From the NCBI RefSeq assembly GCF_000768335.1, contig NZ_AVPT01000011.1, positions 1 to 64,000 of the forward strand: DNA of 64,000 nt. Direction: 5' to 3'. Source of the stretch: Lysobacter arseniciresistens ZS79. Lineage in GTDB: Bacteria > Pseudomonadota > Gammaproteobacteria > Xanthomonadales > Xanthomonadaceae. The notes under the pieces were generated by a model. The model worked only from the letters and a program-made list of their open reading frames with translations, was not told the origin of the DNA and did no database searches. This document shows positions 42,560 through 54,167 of this stretch, piece after piece (position 1 is the stretch's first letter; each line of letters opens with the position of its first letter). A program made the translations under genes and the position numbers.

Positions 42560-43942
42560 TCACGCCGCCCGCAGCGTCTGCAGGTAGCCGCGGCGCCAGT
42601 CGGTGATGTCGTGGTCGCGCAGGCGGGTCATCATCGCCTGCCAGCGCTCGCGGCGCTCCTCCAGCGGCATCCCGACCGCGCGGGCGATCGCGGCGGCCAC
42701 GCCGTCGAGGTCGTAGGGGTTCACCAGCAGCGCCGCGTCGAGCTCGCGCGCGGCGCCGGCGAAGGCCGACAGCACCAGCACGCCGGGGTCGTCCGGGTCC
42801 TGCGCGGCGACGTATTCCTTGGCGACCAGGTTCATGCCGTCGCGCAGTGGCGTCACCAGCCCGACCCGCGCCAGCCGGTAGAAGCCCGTCAGCGATGCGT
42901 GCGGGAAGTTGCGGTTGACGTAGCGCATCGGCGTCCAGTCCGGCTCGGCGTGGCCGCCGTTGATGTGGCCGGCCAGCTGCTCCAGCTCGCTGCGCAGGGT
43001 CTGGTACTCGATCACGCCGCCGCGCGAGACCGGCGCGATCTGCAGGAAGGTCACCTGGCCGAGCTGGTCGGGGTAGCGCTGCAGGTAGCGCTCGAACGCG
43101 CGGAAGCGCTCGGGCAGGCCCTTGGAGTAGTCGAGCCGGTCGACGCCGATCGCCAGCGCGCGCCCGGACAGGCTGCGCGCCAGCCGCTTGAAGCTCGACT
43201 TGCCGACCGCCGCGGCCGCCTGCCGCGCGATGCCGTCGGTGTCGATGCTGATCGGGAAAGCCCCGGCCCGCAGCCGCCGGCCCGTCGCGGTCTCCAGCAC
43301 GCCGTGCTCGATCACCCGGCCGCGGCCGAACAGCCGTACGTAGTCCTGGAAGCGCTCCAGGTCGCGGCTGGTCTGGAAGCCCACCAGGTCATGCGCGGAC
43401 AGGCCCTCGAACAACCGCCCGTGGTGCGGCAGCGCCGCGAGGATGTCGGACGAGGGCATCGGCACGTGCAGGAAGAAGCCGAGCCGGCAGCGCACCCCGC
43501 GCTCGCGCAGCAGCGAGGCCAGCGGGATCAGGTGGTAGTCGTGGATCCACACCACGTCGTCGTCGCGCAGCAGCGGCGCGAGCCGGTCGGCGAACAGCGC
43601 GTTGACCCGGCGGTAGGCGTCCCAGGTCTCGCGGCTGTAGTCGACCAGGTCCATGCGGAAATGCAGCAGCGGCCACAGCGTGCGGTTGGCGAAGCCGTTG
43701 TAGTAGTCGTCGTGGTCCTCGCGCGAGAGGTCCATCGTGACGTAGTCGATGTTGCCGGCGCGGGTTTCGTGCAGCTGGCCGGAGGTGCCATCGGCGATGT
43801 CGCCGCTCCAGCCGAACCACAGTCCGCCCCGGTCCTGGAAAGAGCTGTCTTCCAGCGCCGCCTGCAGCGCCACCGCCAGCCCGCCGGAACCGGCGCGGCC
43901 GGGCAGGGCGACGCGGTTGGACACCACCACCAGCCGGCTCAC
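42560..43942 (-). CDS. otsA: Trehalose-6-phosphate synthase OtsA
   Basis: GT20 enzyme that makes trehalose-6-phosphate from UDP-glucose and glucose-6-phosphate, in the cytoplasm. The 460 residues contain the N-terminal VVVSNRVALP, HDYHLIPLA, the substrate-binding GVDRLDYSKGLPERF and PLRDGMNLVAKEY blocks. The start is a GTG (43942) overlapping the GH15 stop. Last gene of an otsB-GH15-otsA operon. A very long frame continues upstream on this strand, but as shadow. Confidence 0.95.
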   Translation of the reverse strand: MSRLVVVSNRVALPGRAGSGGLAVALQAALEDSSFQDRGGLWFGWSGDIADGTSGQLHETRAGNIDYVTMDLSREDHDDYYNGFANRTLWPLLHFRMDLVDYSRETWDAYRRVNALFADRLAPLLRDDDVVWIHDYHLIPLASLLRERGVRCRLGFFLHVPMPSSDILAALPHHGRLFEGLSAHDLVGFQTSRDLERFQDYVRLFGRGRVIEHGVLETATGRRLRAGAFPISIDTDGIARQAAAAVGKSSFKRLARSLSGRALAIGVDRLDYSKGLPERFRAFERYLQRYPDQLGQVTFLQIAPVSRGGVIEYQTLRSELEQLAGHINGGHAEPDWTPMRYVNRNFPHASLTGFYRLARVGLVTPLRDGMNLVAKEYVAAQDPDDPGVLVLSAFAGAARELDAALLVNPYDLDGVAAAIARAVGMPLEERRERWQAMMTRLRDHDITDWRRGYLQTLRAA

Positions 43943-45720
43943 GTCGCCTCCTGCCACGGGCGGCTCAGGCGCGTCGCGGCGATGATCAGGCCGACGTGCG
44001 AATAGGTCTGCGGGAAGTTGCCCCAGGCCTCGCCGTCCTCGAACGCGAGGTCCTCCGACAGCAGCCCGAGCGGGTTGCGCCGCTCCAGCATCCGTTCGAA
44101 CAGCGTGCGTGCCTCCTCGATGCGGCCGATCGCGGCGAGCGCGTCGATGTACCAGAACGTGCAGATGGTGAAGCTGGTCTCCGGCATGCCGAAATCGTCG
44201 GGCGCGACGTAGCGGAACAGGCCGTCGCCGCGGCGCAGGTCGCGGCCGATCGCCTCGACCGTGCCGATGAACCGCGGGTCGTCGGCGGCGACGAAGCCGA
44301 GGTCGGCCAGCAAGAGCAGCGAGGCGTCCAGCCGGTGTCCGCCGAACACGTCGACGAAGTGGCCGCGCGCGGCGTCCCAGCTCTGCTCGATGATCCGCGC
44401 GTGCATCGCGTCGGCGCGCCGGCGCCAGACCTGCACCCGCGCCGGCAGCCGCAGGTGCGCCGCGATCCGCGCCAGCCGGTCGCAGGCGGCCCAGCACATC
44501 ACCGCCGAATAGGTGTGCACCTCGGTGCGGCCGCGGAACTCCCACAGGCCGGCGTCGGGCTGGTCGTACACGGCGAACGCGCGCTCGCCGATCGACTCCA
44601 GCCGCTGGAACATCGCCTCGTCGCCGGGGTGGTCCAGCCGCTGGTCGAAGAACAGCTGGGTCGAGGCCAGCACCACGCTGCCGTAGACGTCGTGCTGCTT
44701 CTGCAGCCAGGCGAGGTTGCCGCGCCGCACCGGGCCCATGCCGCGGTAGCCGGCCAGCGTCCCGACCTCGTCCTCGGCCAGCTCGCGCTCGTAGCCGATG
44801 CCGTACAGCGGCTGCAGGTCTTCTTCGTCGGTGCTGGCGATGTTGAACACGTAGCCGAGGTAGCCCTCCATGGTCCGGGTCGCGCCGAGCCGGTTGAGCG
44901 CGCGCACCACGAACGCGGCGTCGCGCAGCCAGCAGTAGCGGTAGTCCCAGTTGCGCACGGTGTGCGGCGCCTCCGGGATCGAGGTGGTCATCGCGGCGAC
45001 GATCGCGCCGGTCTCCTCGTACTGGCACAGTTTCAGCGTGATCGCGCTGCGGATCACCGCCTCCTGCCACTCCAGCGGGATCGACAGCGAGCGCACCCAG
45101 TCGCGCCAGTAGCCGACGGTGCGTTGCTGGGCGGCGCGGACGAAGTCGGCGACCGGCCGGGTCAGGGTTTCGTCGGGGCCGAGCACGAGGTGCAGCTCGC
45201 GGTCGAGCAGGAACGGCAGGCCTTCGCGCACCACCCGCACCGGCGCGTCGGTGGTCAGCCGCAGGGTGAAGCCGGGGAGCAGGTAGCGGATATGGTTGCT
45301 GCCCCAGGTAGTCTCCGGCTGGCGCGCGCCGTAGTCCGCCAGCGGCCGCAGGCGGATGCGGATGCGCGGGCTGCCGGCCAGCGGCCGCACCTTGCGCAGC
45401 AGCATCACCGGCCGGTAGAAGCGCTCGTACTGGTGCCAGCGTGGAGCGAAGTCGATCACCTCGACCGCACCGCCGTGGCGGTCGCGCAGCACCGTGCGCA
45501 GTACCGCGGTATTGGTCAGGTAGGCCTGCTCGGACGAGACCTGGTCGTCGAGTTCGATCGCGTAATCGCCGCCGGGGTGGGCGCTCGGCTGCAGCAGCGC
45601 GCAGAAGGCGGGGTCGCCGTCGAACGCCGGGATGCAGCCCCAGACGATGCGGGCGTCGCGGTCGACCAGCGCGGCAATGCTGCCGTTGCCGACCAGACCG
45701 AGGTCGAGGTGGCCGCTCAT
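43939..45720 (-). CDS. Glycoside hydrolase family 15 protein (glucoamylase/trehalase-like)
   Basis: 593-residue cytoplasmic protein (no signal peptide). It has an N-terminal beta-sandwich domain (about 1-230) and a GH15 (alpha/alpha)6 barrel with RNWDYRYCWLRDAAF and the late QTYSHVGLI block. GH15 members hydrolyse alpha-glucans or trehalose. Between otsB and otsA, with both junctions overlapping, it may be a trehalase that turns the product over, or a glucoamylase feeding glucose. The sequence alone does not decide. Same gene order is known in Xanthomonas. Confidence 0.9.
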   Translation of the reverse strand: MSGHLDLGLVGNGSIAALVDRDARIVWGCIPAFDGDPAFCALLQPSAHPGGDYAIELDDQVSSEQAYLTNTAVLRTVLRDRHGGAVEVIDFAPRWHQYERFYRPVMLLRKVRPLAGSPRIRIRLRPLADYGARQPETTWGSNHIRYLLPGFTLRLTTDAPVRVVREGLPFLLDRELHLVLGPDETLTRPVADFVRAAQQRTVGYWRDWVRSLSIPLEWQEAVIRSAITLKLCQYEETGAIVAAMTTSIPEAPHTVRNWDYRYCWLRDAAFVVRALNRLGATRTMEGYLGYVFNIASTDEEDLQPLYGIGYERELAEDEVGTLAGYRGMGPVRRGNLAWLQKQHDVYGSVVLASTQLFFDQRLDHPGDEAMFQRLESIGERAFAVYDQPDAGLWEFRGRTEVHTYSAVMCWAACDRLARIAAHLRLPARVQVWRRRADAMHARIIEQSWDAARGHFVDVFGGHRLDASLLLLADLGFVAADDPRFIGTVEAIGRDLRRGDGLFRYVAPDDFGMPETSFTICTFWYIDALAAIGRIEEARTLFERMLERRNPLGLLSEDLAFEDGEAWGNFPQTYSHVGLIIAATRLSRPWQEAT

Positions 45721-46484
45721 GCGGTGGCGCTCCGGCCGGCCGGCGTGGGGGCGGCGGCGAGCCAGCGCAGCACCGCGGCAGGGTCGGCGAGGCGGTGGCG
45801 GGCCAGGCTTGGTCTGCGGTCGCCGACCAGCACCGCGATTCCGCCGCGCTGCTCGACGACCTCGAAGCCGTGCTCGTCGGTGAGGTCGTCGCCGGTGAAT
45901 ACCGGAACGCGGCCGGCAAACGGCGCCTCGCCCAGCAGCGCGGCGATCGCGTCGCCCTTGTCGGTGCCGACCGGACGCAGTTCGACCACGCCGTCGCCGG
46001 CCTGCAGACGGTAGTCGTGCAGCCATGGCAGCGCGGCGTCGGCCAGTTCGCGAAGTGGCTGCTCGGCGGCGGGGTTGCCGCGCCAGTGCAGGGCGAGCGT
46101 CGAGGCCTTGTCCTCGACCAGCGCGCCGGGGTACTGCATCGCCAGCAGTTCGGCCTTGCGATGCAGGATCGCCAGCAGCGTCGGTGGGGTGGGCGGGTCG
46201 ACGTGGTGGTCCGCGTGGCGGCGCTCCAGCCCGTGCAGGCCGGCGGCGGGCAGCCGAAGCGGCGCGAACAGCGCGTCCAGCTGGGCCAGCCGGCGCCCGC
46301 TGACCAGCGCCAGCGCGCCGGACAGGTGTTGCTGCAGTGCTGCCAGCACGTCGACCAGGCCCGGGGGTACCCGCACTCCGGTCGGCGTGTCGGCGAATTC
46401 CAGCAGGGTGCCGTCGACGTCCAGGAACAACGCCCAGTCATCGCGGATCGCGGGCGGCGGCGGCAGGGTGGCTGGCAGATCCAT
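45717..46484 (-). CDS. otsB: Trehalose-6-phosphate phosphatase OtsB
   Basis: HAD-family phosphatase completing trehalose synthesis. The 255 residues carry the nucleophile motif [11 protein letters not shown], the lysine region [11 protein letters not shown]-type ([11 protein letters not shown]) and the acidic [10 protein letters not shown] motif. I start at ATG 46484 (MDLPATL), 24 residues before the nucleophile motif; the upstream in-frame ATG would overlap the clpB heat-shock promoter. Stop overlaps the GH15 start (ATGA). Divergent from clpB; osmotic or stress control of this operon is likely but not visible. Confidence 0.93.
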   Translation of the reverse strand: MDLPATLPPPPAIRDDWALFLDVDGTLLEFADTPTGVRVPPGLVDVLAALQQHLSGALALVSGRRLAQLDALFAPLRLPAAGLHGLERRHADHHVDPPTPPTLLAILHRKAELLAMQYPGALVEDKASTLALHWRGNPAAEQPLRELADAALPWLHDYRLQAGDGVVELRPVGTDKGDAIAALLGEAPFAGRVPVFTGDDLTDEHGFEVVEQRGGIAVLVGDRRPSLARHRLADPAAVLRWLAAAPTPAGRSATA

Positions 46485-46546
46485 GACGCGATGGTGAACA
46501 GGCGGGTGTAAGGATCGGGTGGACGCCGCCCCGCGCCCGGGCCGAA

Positions 46547-46575
46547 CTTGAAGGCCGCCGGCCCGGTCCGCATCT
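46547..46575 (+). promoter_or_regulatory. Sigma-32 (heat-shock) promoter of clpB
   Basis: CTTGAA at 46547-46552, a 15-base spacer, and CCGCATCT at 46568-46575. This is one mismatch from the RpoH consensus (CTTGAA, 13-15 bases, CCCCATNT). It lies 43 bases before the clpB ATG and predicts a leader of about 35 bases. Confidence 0.75.
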
Positions 46576-46618
46576 CGGGGGCATTGCGGCATCGCCGCCC
46601 AACATCGAGGAACCCACC

Positions 46619-49204
<2,586 letters not shown>

Positions 49205-49216
49205 GCGTCAGCGGTC

Positions 49217-49242
49217 GCGGGGCGCGTACCGGCGCGCCCCGC
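49217..49242 (+). terminator. GC-rich hairpin after clpB, possible terminator
   Basis: GCGGGGCGCG and CGCGCCCCGC form a perfect 10-bp stem with a 6-base loop, 12 bases after the clpB stop. There is no T-run, so efficiency is uncertain. Confidence 0.5.
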
Positions 49243-49275
49243 GCGGAATACTCCTCAACCCGCCGGGCGTGCTGC

Positions 49276-49281
49276 TAGACT
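49276..49281 (+). promoter_or_regulatory. Candidate -10 element of the B12 operon
   Basis: TAGACT in GCTAGACTT, about 10 bases before the riboswitch begins, so transcription would start at the first stem. No -35 recognised. Confidence 0.4.
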
Positions 49282-49289
49282 TGCCGCGC

Positions 49290-49503
49290 CTGAGGTGACC
49301 GCCGGCCTGGCCGGTGGTTGAAACGGGAATCCGGTGCGCCCCGTCGTCACGCGACGATGCGGCAATTCCGGAGCTGCCCCCGCAACGGTAGGCGAGCCAG
49401 GTCCGCACACAGCCACTGTGCCAAGCGCATGGGAAGGCGCGGACCGGGAGCGACGGTCGCGATGACACGACGCTCCACTCGCAAGCCCGGAGACCGGCCA
49501 CAG
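49290..49503 (+). promoter_or_regulatory. Cobalamin riboswitch
   Basis: Leader RNA with the conserved blocks of the adenosylcobalamin class in order: a GAAACGGGAATCCGGTG block (about 49320), the B12 box region GCTGCCCCCGCAACGGTA (from 49373), CCACTGTG (49413), GGGAAGG (from 49431) and the 3' closing block GCAAGCCCGGAGACCGGCC (from 49481). It ends about 130 bases before btuB. Binding of adenosylcobalamin should lower expression of btuB and, by operon structure, of the following genes. I could not decide whether it acts on translation or termination; no strong terminator is visible before btuB. Confidence 0.93.
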
Positions 49504-49631
49504 GTTTCGATTGGCACGCGGTGGGCGCTGTCATGGGGCCCGTGCGCCTGCACGTTGCGCCATGACCACTCCTTGCCGTTTGCCCAGGCCCAACGACACC
49601 GCGCGGGCAGGCGCGGTCCAAGGAGTTCCCC

Positions 49632-51503
49632 GTGCAGTTTCCCCGGCATTGCCTTGCCGTGGCCGCGCTTGCGGTCGCGTCGTCCCACATATCCCCCTCC
49701 CACGCATCCGGCCCGGTCGCCGCGACCGACCTCGACGAGGTCGTGGTCACCGCCAGCCGCACCGCGCTCACCCAGGACCAGACGCTCGCCGCGGTCAGCG
49801 TGATCGACCGCGAGCGCATCGAGCGCCTGCGGCCACCCTCCTTGCCGGCGCTGCTGCGCGGCCTGCCGGGCATCTCGCTGGCCAACAACGGCGGGCCGGG
49901 CAAGTCGACCTCGCTGTACCTGCGCGGCACCGAATCCGACCACGTGCTGGTGCTGGTCGACGGCGTCAAGGTCGGTTCGGCGACCAGCGGTGGCGCGGCG
50001 CTGCAGGACATCCCGGTCGAGCTGGTCGAGCGGGTCGAGATCGTGCGCGGGCCGTTCTCCAGCCTGTACGGCTCGGAGGCGCTCGGCGGCGTGGTGCAGA
50101 TCTTCACCCGGCGCCCGAGGGGTGCGTTCGCGCCGTACCTGGGCGTCGGCGCCGGCAGCGAGCGGACCCGCAGCCTGTCGGCCGGCGTGGCCGGTCGCGC
50201 CGGCGAAGGCTGGTATTCGCTGGGTGCGGCCCATGCCGAGACCGACGGCATCGACGCCTACCGCGGCGACCCGTCGCGTGCCACGCCCGAGCCCTACCTC
50301 GACCGGGACCGCGACGGCTACCGCAACAGCTCGGCGACGCTGCAGGGCGGCTACCGCTTCGGCGATCACTGGGACGCCGAGGCCCGCCTGTTCCGCGCGC
50401 AGGCACACAACGAGTACGACGGCAGCCAGAACAACGAGGCCGACAACGTCCAGCAGGTCGTCGCCGCGCGCCTGCGCTACACCGCCGACGGCCCGCTGAC
50501 GCTGGTGCTCAACGCCGGGCGCAGCGCCGACCTCAGCGATGCCTACATGGACGGGGTCTATTCGAGCACCTTCGACACCCGCCGCGAGGTCGCCTCGCTG
50601 CAGGCCGACATCGGCATCGGCGGCGGCCTGCTCAGCGCCGGCGTCGACTGGCAGGGCGACGAGGTGGACAGCACCACCGTCTACACCGTCGACCGCCGCC
50701 ACAACCGCGCGCTGTTCGCGCAGTGGCAACAGGAGATCGGCGACCACGCGCTGCAGGCCAGCCTGCGCCGGGACGACAACAGCCAGTTCGGCGGCCGCAC
50801 CACCGGCAGCGCGCTGTGGGGCTGGGACTTCGCCGATGCGCTGCGGCTGACCGCCAGCTACGGCACCGCGTTCAAGGCGCCCACCTTCAACGAGCTGTAC
50901 TTCACCGGCTACGGCAATCCCGACCTGCGGCCGGAGACGTCGGACAGCATCGAGCTGGGACTGCGCGGCGAGCATGGCCGCGGCGGCTGGGCCATCAACG
51001 CCTTCCAGACGGAGATCGACGACCTGATCGCCTACGACTCGCGCCTGGTCGACGACACGCATCCCTACGGGCAGCCCAACAACATCGACCGCGCCCGCAT
51101 CCGCGGGCTGGAACTGGTCGGCCACGCCACCCTGGCCGGGTGGCTGCTGCAGGCCAACGCCTCGTGGCTGGACCCGCGCAACGACAGCCACGGTGCAAGC
51201 GAGGGCCACGTCCTGCCGCGCCGCGCACGCCGCACCGCGCGGCTGGAGGCGGACCGCGAGCTGGGCAGGTTCAGCATCGGCGCCACGGTCAACGCCGCAG
51301 GCACGCGGTTCGACGACCTCGCCAACCGCAAGCGGATGGCCGGCTACGCCACCGTCGACCTGCGCGTGGGCTACGCGCTGGCGCCGCAATGGCAGCTGCG
51401 CCTGGGCACCGACAACGTGTTCGACCGCGACTACGAGACCGCGAAGTTCTATCGCCAGCCCGGTCGCAGCTGGCTGCTGAGCCTGCGTTACAGCGGCGGC
51501 TGA
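49632..51503 (+). CDS. btuB: TonB-dependent cobalamin receptor BtuB
   Basis: Outer-membrane 22-strand barrel taking up vitamin B12 with TonB energy. The 623 residues have a signal peptide (about 1-25), a TonB box DEVVVTA (35-41), a plug domain (about 50-150, ending with VERVEIVRGPFSSLYGSEALGG) and a barrel closing in a C-terminal beta strand (SWLLSLRYSGG). An acidic/Asn-rich plug-barrel loop (DRDRDGYRN) resembles the calcium sites of BtuB. The start is a GTG with AGGAG 6 bases before it. It is under the riboswitch. Confidence 0.93.
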   Translation: MQFPRHCLAVAALAVASSHISPSHASGPVAATDLDEVVVTASRTALTQDQTLAAVSVIDRERIERLRPPSLPALLRGLPGISLANNGGPGKSTSLYLRGTESDHVLVLVDGVKVGSATSGGAALQDIPVELVERVEIVRGPFSSLYGSEALGGVVQIFTRRPRGAFAPYLGVGAGSERTRSLSAGVAGRAGEGWYSLGAAHAETDGIDAYRGDPSRATPEPYLDRDRDGYRNSSATLQGGYRFGDHWDAEARLFRAQAHNEYDGSQNNEADNVQQVVAARLRYTADGPLTLVLNAGRSADLSDAYMDGVYSSTFDTRREVASLQADIGIGGGLLSAGVDWQGDEVDSTTVYTVDRRHNRALFAQWQQEIGDHALQASLRRDDNSQFGGRTTGSALWGWDFADALRLTASYGTAFKAPTFNELYFTGYGNPDLRPETSDSIELGLRGEHGRGGWAINAFQTEIDDLIAYDSRLVDDTHPYGQPNNIDRARIRGLELVGHATLAGWLLQANASWLDPRNDSHGASEGHVLPRRARRTARLEADRELGRFSIGATVNAAGTRFDDLANRKRMAGYATVDLRVGYALAPQWQLRLGTDNVFDRDYETAKFYRQPGRSWLLSLRYSGG

Positions 51504-51592
51504 GCGCCCGCCGCCATTGCCGGTGCCCCACCGCGGGTGCCGGAGTGACCTTCTGCCGAACCCTGATCCCGCATCCACTTCCGGAGCCTTCC

Positions 51593-52198
51593 ATGATCAA
51601 CCGCAGTTCGAACCTTCCGTTCTCCTCCCGCCAGGCGCAGACCTGCATCGCCATCGTGCTGGCCGTGCTTCTGGTGGCCACCCGCGGCAACCACATCGCC
51701 AGCATCCATTCGCTGCCCGGCGGCTCGTGGGCGGTGTTCTTCCTCGCGGGTGCGCTGCTGCGCCCGCGCTGGGCGTTCTTCGCGCTGTTCGCGCTGGCGG
51801 TGTCGGTCGACTTCGCCAGCCTGACGCTGGAGCGCATCGGCGACACCTGCATGACGCCGGGTTACTGGATGCTGCTGCCGGCCTACGCGTTGCTGTGGGG
51901 AGGCGGCCGGCTGTATTCGCGGATCCACGTCGAGCGGCCGGGTACCGTGCTGCGGCTGGCGGCGGTGATGGTGGTGGCGTCGGTGCTGGCCTACCAGTTC
52001 TCCGGCGGCGGCTACTACCTGCTGTCCGGCGCGCAGCCCGACCCGAGCGTGGCGGAGTACGTGGCACGGGTGCTGCACTACCTGCCGCAGCGGTTGTTCA
52101 GCCTGTCGGTCTACGTGGCGGCCGCGGCCGTGATGTACGCGGCATGGCGGCTGGCCGGGCGCGTGGCGGGGCGTTCCGCCCACGTCCGCGGGGCCTGA
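51593..52198 (+). CDS. btuM: BtuM-like membrane protein, probable cobalamin transporter
   Basis: 201-residue membrane protein with five or six hydrophobic segments and no signal peptide. The stretch RIGDTCMTPGYWMLLPAYAL, with C86 before TPxY, resembles BtuM, an ECF S-component-like protein that imports B12 without an ECF module and binds cobalt through a cysteine. Its place, 89 bp after btuB and 13 bp before cobO, supports an inner-membrane B12 uptake role. No btuCDF genes are present here, so it may replace them. Identification rests on memory of the family and context; it could be another small transporter. Confidence 0.65.
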   Translation: MINRSSNLPFSSRQAQTCIAIVLAVLLVATRGNHIASIHSLPGGSWAVFFLAGALLRPRWAFFALFALAVSVDFASLTLERIGDTCMTPGYWMLLPAYALLWGGGRLYSRIHVERPGTVLRLAAVMVVASVLAYQFSGGGYYLLSGAQPDPSVAEYVARVLHYLPQRLFSLSVYVAAAAVMYAAWRLAGRVAGRSAHVRGA

Positions 52199-52211
52199 GC
52201 CGGTGGGCGGC

Positions 52212-52847
52212 ATGCGGATGGACAGCCCCGAAACCGCTGACGCGCAGGAGCGGCACCGCGAGCGTGCACAACGCAAGAAGGCGCTGGTCGACCGCCGCAT
52301 CGCGCGGGCGACCATCGACCGCGGCGTGGTGGTGGTCAACACGGGCAACGGCAAGGGCAAGAGTTCGTCCGGGTTCGGCATGCTCGCCCGCTCGCTCGGA
52401 CACGGCTTCCACTGCGGGGTGGTGCAGTTCATCAAGGGCCGCAGCACCACCGGGGAGGACCTGTTTTTCCGGACCCTGGGAGACGCCTTCGCCGATCGCC
52501 TCCGGTACCACGTGATGGGCGAGGGCTTCACCTGGGAAACCCAGGACCGCGATCGCGACATCGCCAGTGCGCAGGCGGCCTGGGCAGTGGCGGCCGGCAT
52601 GTTGGCCGATGAAGCCTGCGACTTCGTGCTGCTGGACGAGCTGAACATCGCGCTGGTCAAGGGCTACATCGCGCTCGAGCAGGTGCTGGAGGCGCTGGCG
52701 GCACGGCCACCGCGCCAGCACGTGGTGATCACCGGCCGCGGCGCGCCCGCCGCGCTGGTCGAGGCGGCCGACACGGTCTCGGAGATGCGCGTGGTCAAGC
52801 ACGCCTTCAAGGCGGGGATCAAGGCCCAGAAGGGAATCGAGCTGTGA
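52212..52847 (+). CDS. cobO: Cob(I)yrinic acid a,c-diamide adenosyltransferase CobO
   Basis: Corrinoid adenosyltransferase that attaches the adenosyl ligand to reduced cobalt. The product of about 211 residues has the P-loop NTGNGKGKSS, GVVQFIKG, and the Walker-B-like DFVLLDELNIAL, all of the CobA/CobO/BtuR type. The start is ambiguous: GTG 52203, ATG 52212 or ATG 52218, the last two three codons or fewer apart. Upstream gene ends at 52198. The GTG of cobB overlaps its stop. It should act on incoming corrinoids before amidation. Confidence 0.92.
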   Translation: MRMDSPETADAQERHRERAQRKKALVDRRIARATIDRGVVVVNTGNGKGKSSSGFGMLARSLGHGFHCGVVQFIKGRSTTGEDLFFRTLGDAFADRLRYHVMGEGFTWETQDRDRDIASAQAAWAVAAGMLADEACDFVLLDELNIALVKGYIALEQVLEALAARPPRQHVVITGRGAPAALVEAADTVSEMRVVKHAFKAGIKAQKGIEL

Positions 52848-54157
52848 CCGGTCGGAGCGACACCACGGGCACGCGCCACTGCCCGGCGCTGCTGGTGTCG
52901 GCGCCCGCGTCGGGGCAGGGCAAGACCAGCGTGACCGCCGCGCTGGCCCGCTGGCACCGCCGCCAGGGCCGTCGGGTGCGGGTGTTCAAGACCGGTCCGG
53001 ATTTCCTCGACCCGATGGTGCTGGAGCGCGCCAGCGGGGCGCCGGTGCAGCAGCTGGACCTGTGGATGTGCGGCGAGGACGACGTGCGCGCGCGCCTGCA
53101 TGCCGCCGCCGGCGAGGCCGACCTGATCCTGGTCGAAGGGGTGATGGGGCTGTTCGATGGCGAGCCGTCCAGCGCCGACCTCGCGCAGCGGCTGGGCCTG
53201 CCGGCGCTGGCGGTGATCGACGGTTCGGCGATGGCGCAGACCTTCGGCGCGCTCGCCACCGGGCTGGCGCGCTACCGCGACGGACTGGCGCTGTACGGCG
53301 TGGCCGCCAACCGGGTCGGCAGCGACTACCACGCCGGCCTGCTCGAGAAGAGCCTGCCCGACGACCTGCAGTGGCTCGGCGCATTGCCCCGCGGGGATGC
53401 GATGAAGCTGCCCGAGCGCCACCTCGGGCTGGTCGCCGCCGGTGAGCTGGAGGACATCGACGCCCGGCTGGACGCGCTGGCCGACGCCTGGGGCCGGCAC
53501 GCCGCCACCGGGCTGCCGCCGCCGGTCGCGTTCGCCCCGGCCGAGCCGCTGCCGGTGCCGCAACTGCTGGCCGGCAAGCGCGTTGCGATCGCGCGCGACG
53601 CCGCGTTCTGCTTCATTTATCCGGCCAACATCGCGCTGCTGCGCGCGGCGGGCGCGGAGCTGGCGTGGTTCTCGCCACTGGCCGGCGACGCGCTGCCGGC
53701 CTGCGACGCGGTATGGCTGCCCGGCGGCTACCCGGAGCTGCACCTGCAGACGCTGTCGCAACAGTCGTCGCTGCATGCCGCCCTGCGCGCGCACCGCGAC
53801 GCCGGCAAGCCGCTGCTGGCCGAGTGCGGCGGGCTGCTGTACCTGCTGGATTCGCTGGCCGGGCGCGACGGCGCCGCCTCGCCGATGGCCGGCCTGCTGC
53901 GCGGGCACGCCACGCTGCAGGCGCGGCTGGCCGGGCTTGGCATGCAGCAGGTCGAACTGCCCGAGGGCGTGCTGCGCGGCCACACCTTCCACCACGTCCG
54001 TGCCGAAATCGAAGCCGAGCCCATCGCGCTGGCGTCCAACCCCAACCGCGGCCCGGGCAACGAAGGGATCTATCGCGACCGCCGGCTGACCGCCAGCTTC
54101 GTGCACTTCTACTTCCCGTCCAACCCGGAAGCGGCGCTACGGCTGCTGCTGCCATGA
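52844..54157 (+). CDS. cobB: Cobyrinate a,c-diamide synthase CobB (CbiA)
   Basis: Glutamine-dependent amidase of carboxylates a and c of the corrin ring. The 437 residues have an N-terminal dethiobiotin-synthetase-like ATPase ([32 protein letters not shown]) and a C-terminal class I glutaminase-like domain with Cys in [10 protein letters not shown] and the late FVHFYFPSN. The start is a GTG overlapping cobO. Its presence suggests that cobyrinate-type intermediates can be processed; no earlier ring-building gene is in the window. Confidence 0.93.
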   Translation: MTGRSDTTGTRHCPALLVSAPASGQGKTSVTAALARWHRRQGRRVRVFKTGPDFLDPMVLERASGAPVQQLDLWMCGEDDVRARLHAAAGEADLILVEGVMGLFDGEPSSADLAQRLGLPALAVIDGSAMAQTFGALATGLARYRDGLALYGVAANRVGSDYHAGLLEKSLPDDLQWLGALPRGDAMKLPERHLGLVAAGELEDIDARLDALADAWGRHAATGLPPPVAFAPAEPLPVPQLLAGKRVAIARDAAFCFIYPANIALLRAAGAELAWFSPLAGDALPACDAVWLPGGYPELHLQTLSQQSSLHAALRAHRDAGKPLLAECGGLLYLLDSLAGRDGAASPMAGLLRGHATLQARLAGLGMQQVELPEGVLRGHTFHHVRAEIEAEPIALASNPNRGPGNEGIYRDRRLTASFVHFYFPSNPEAALRLLLP

Positions 54158-54167
54158 GGACGCGACG

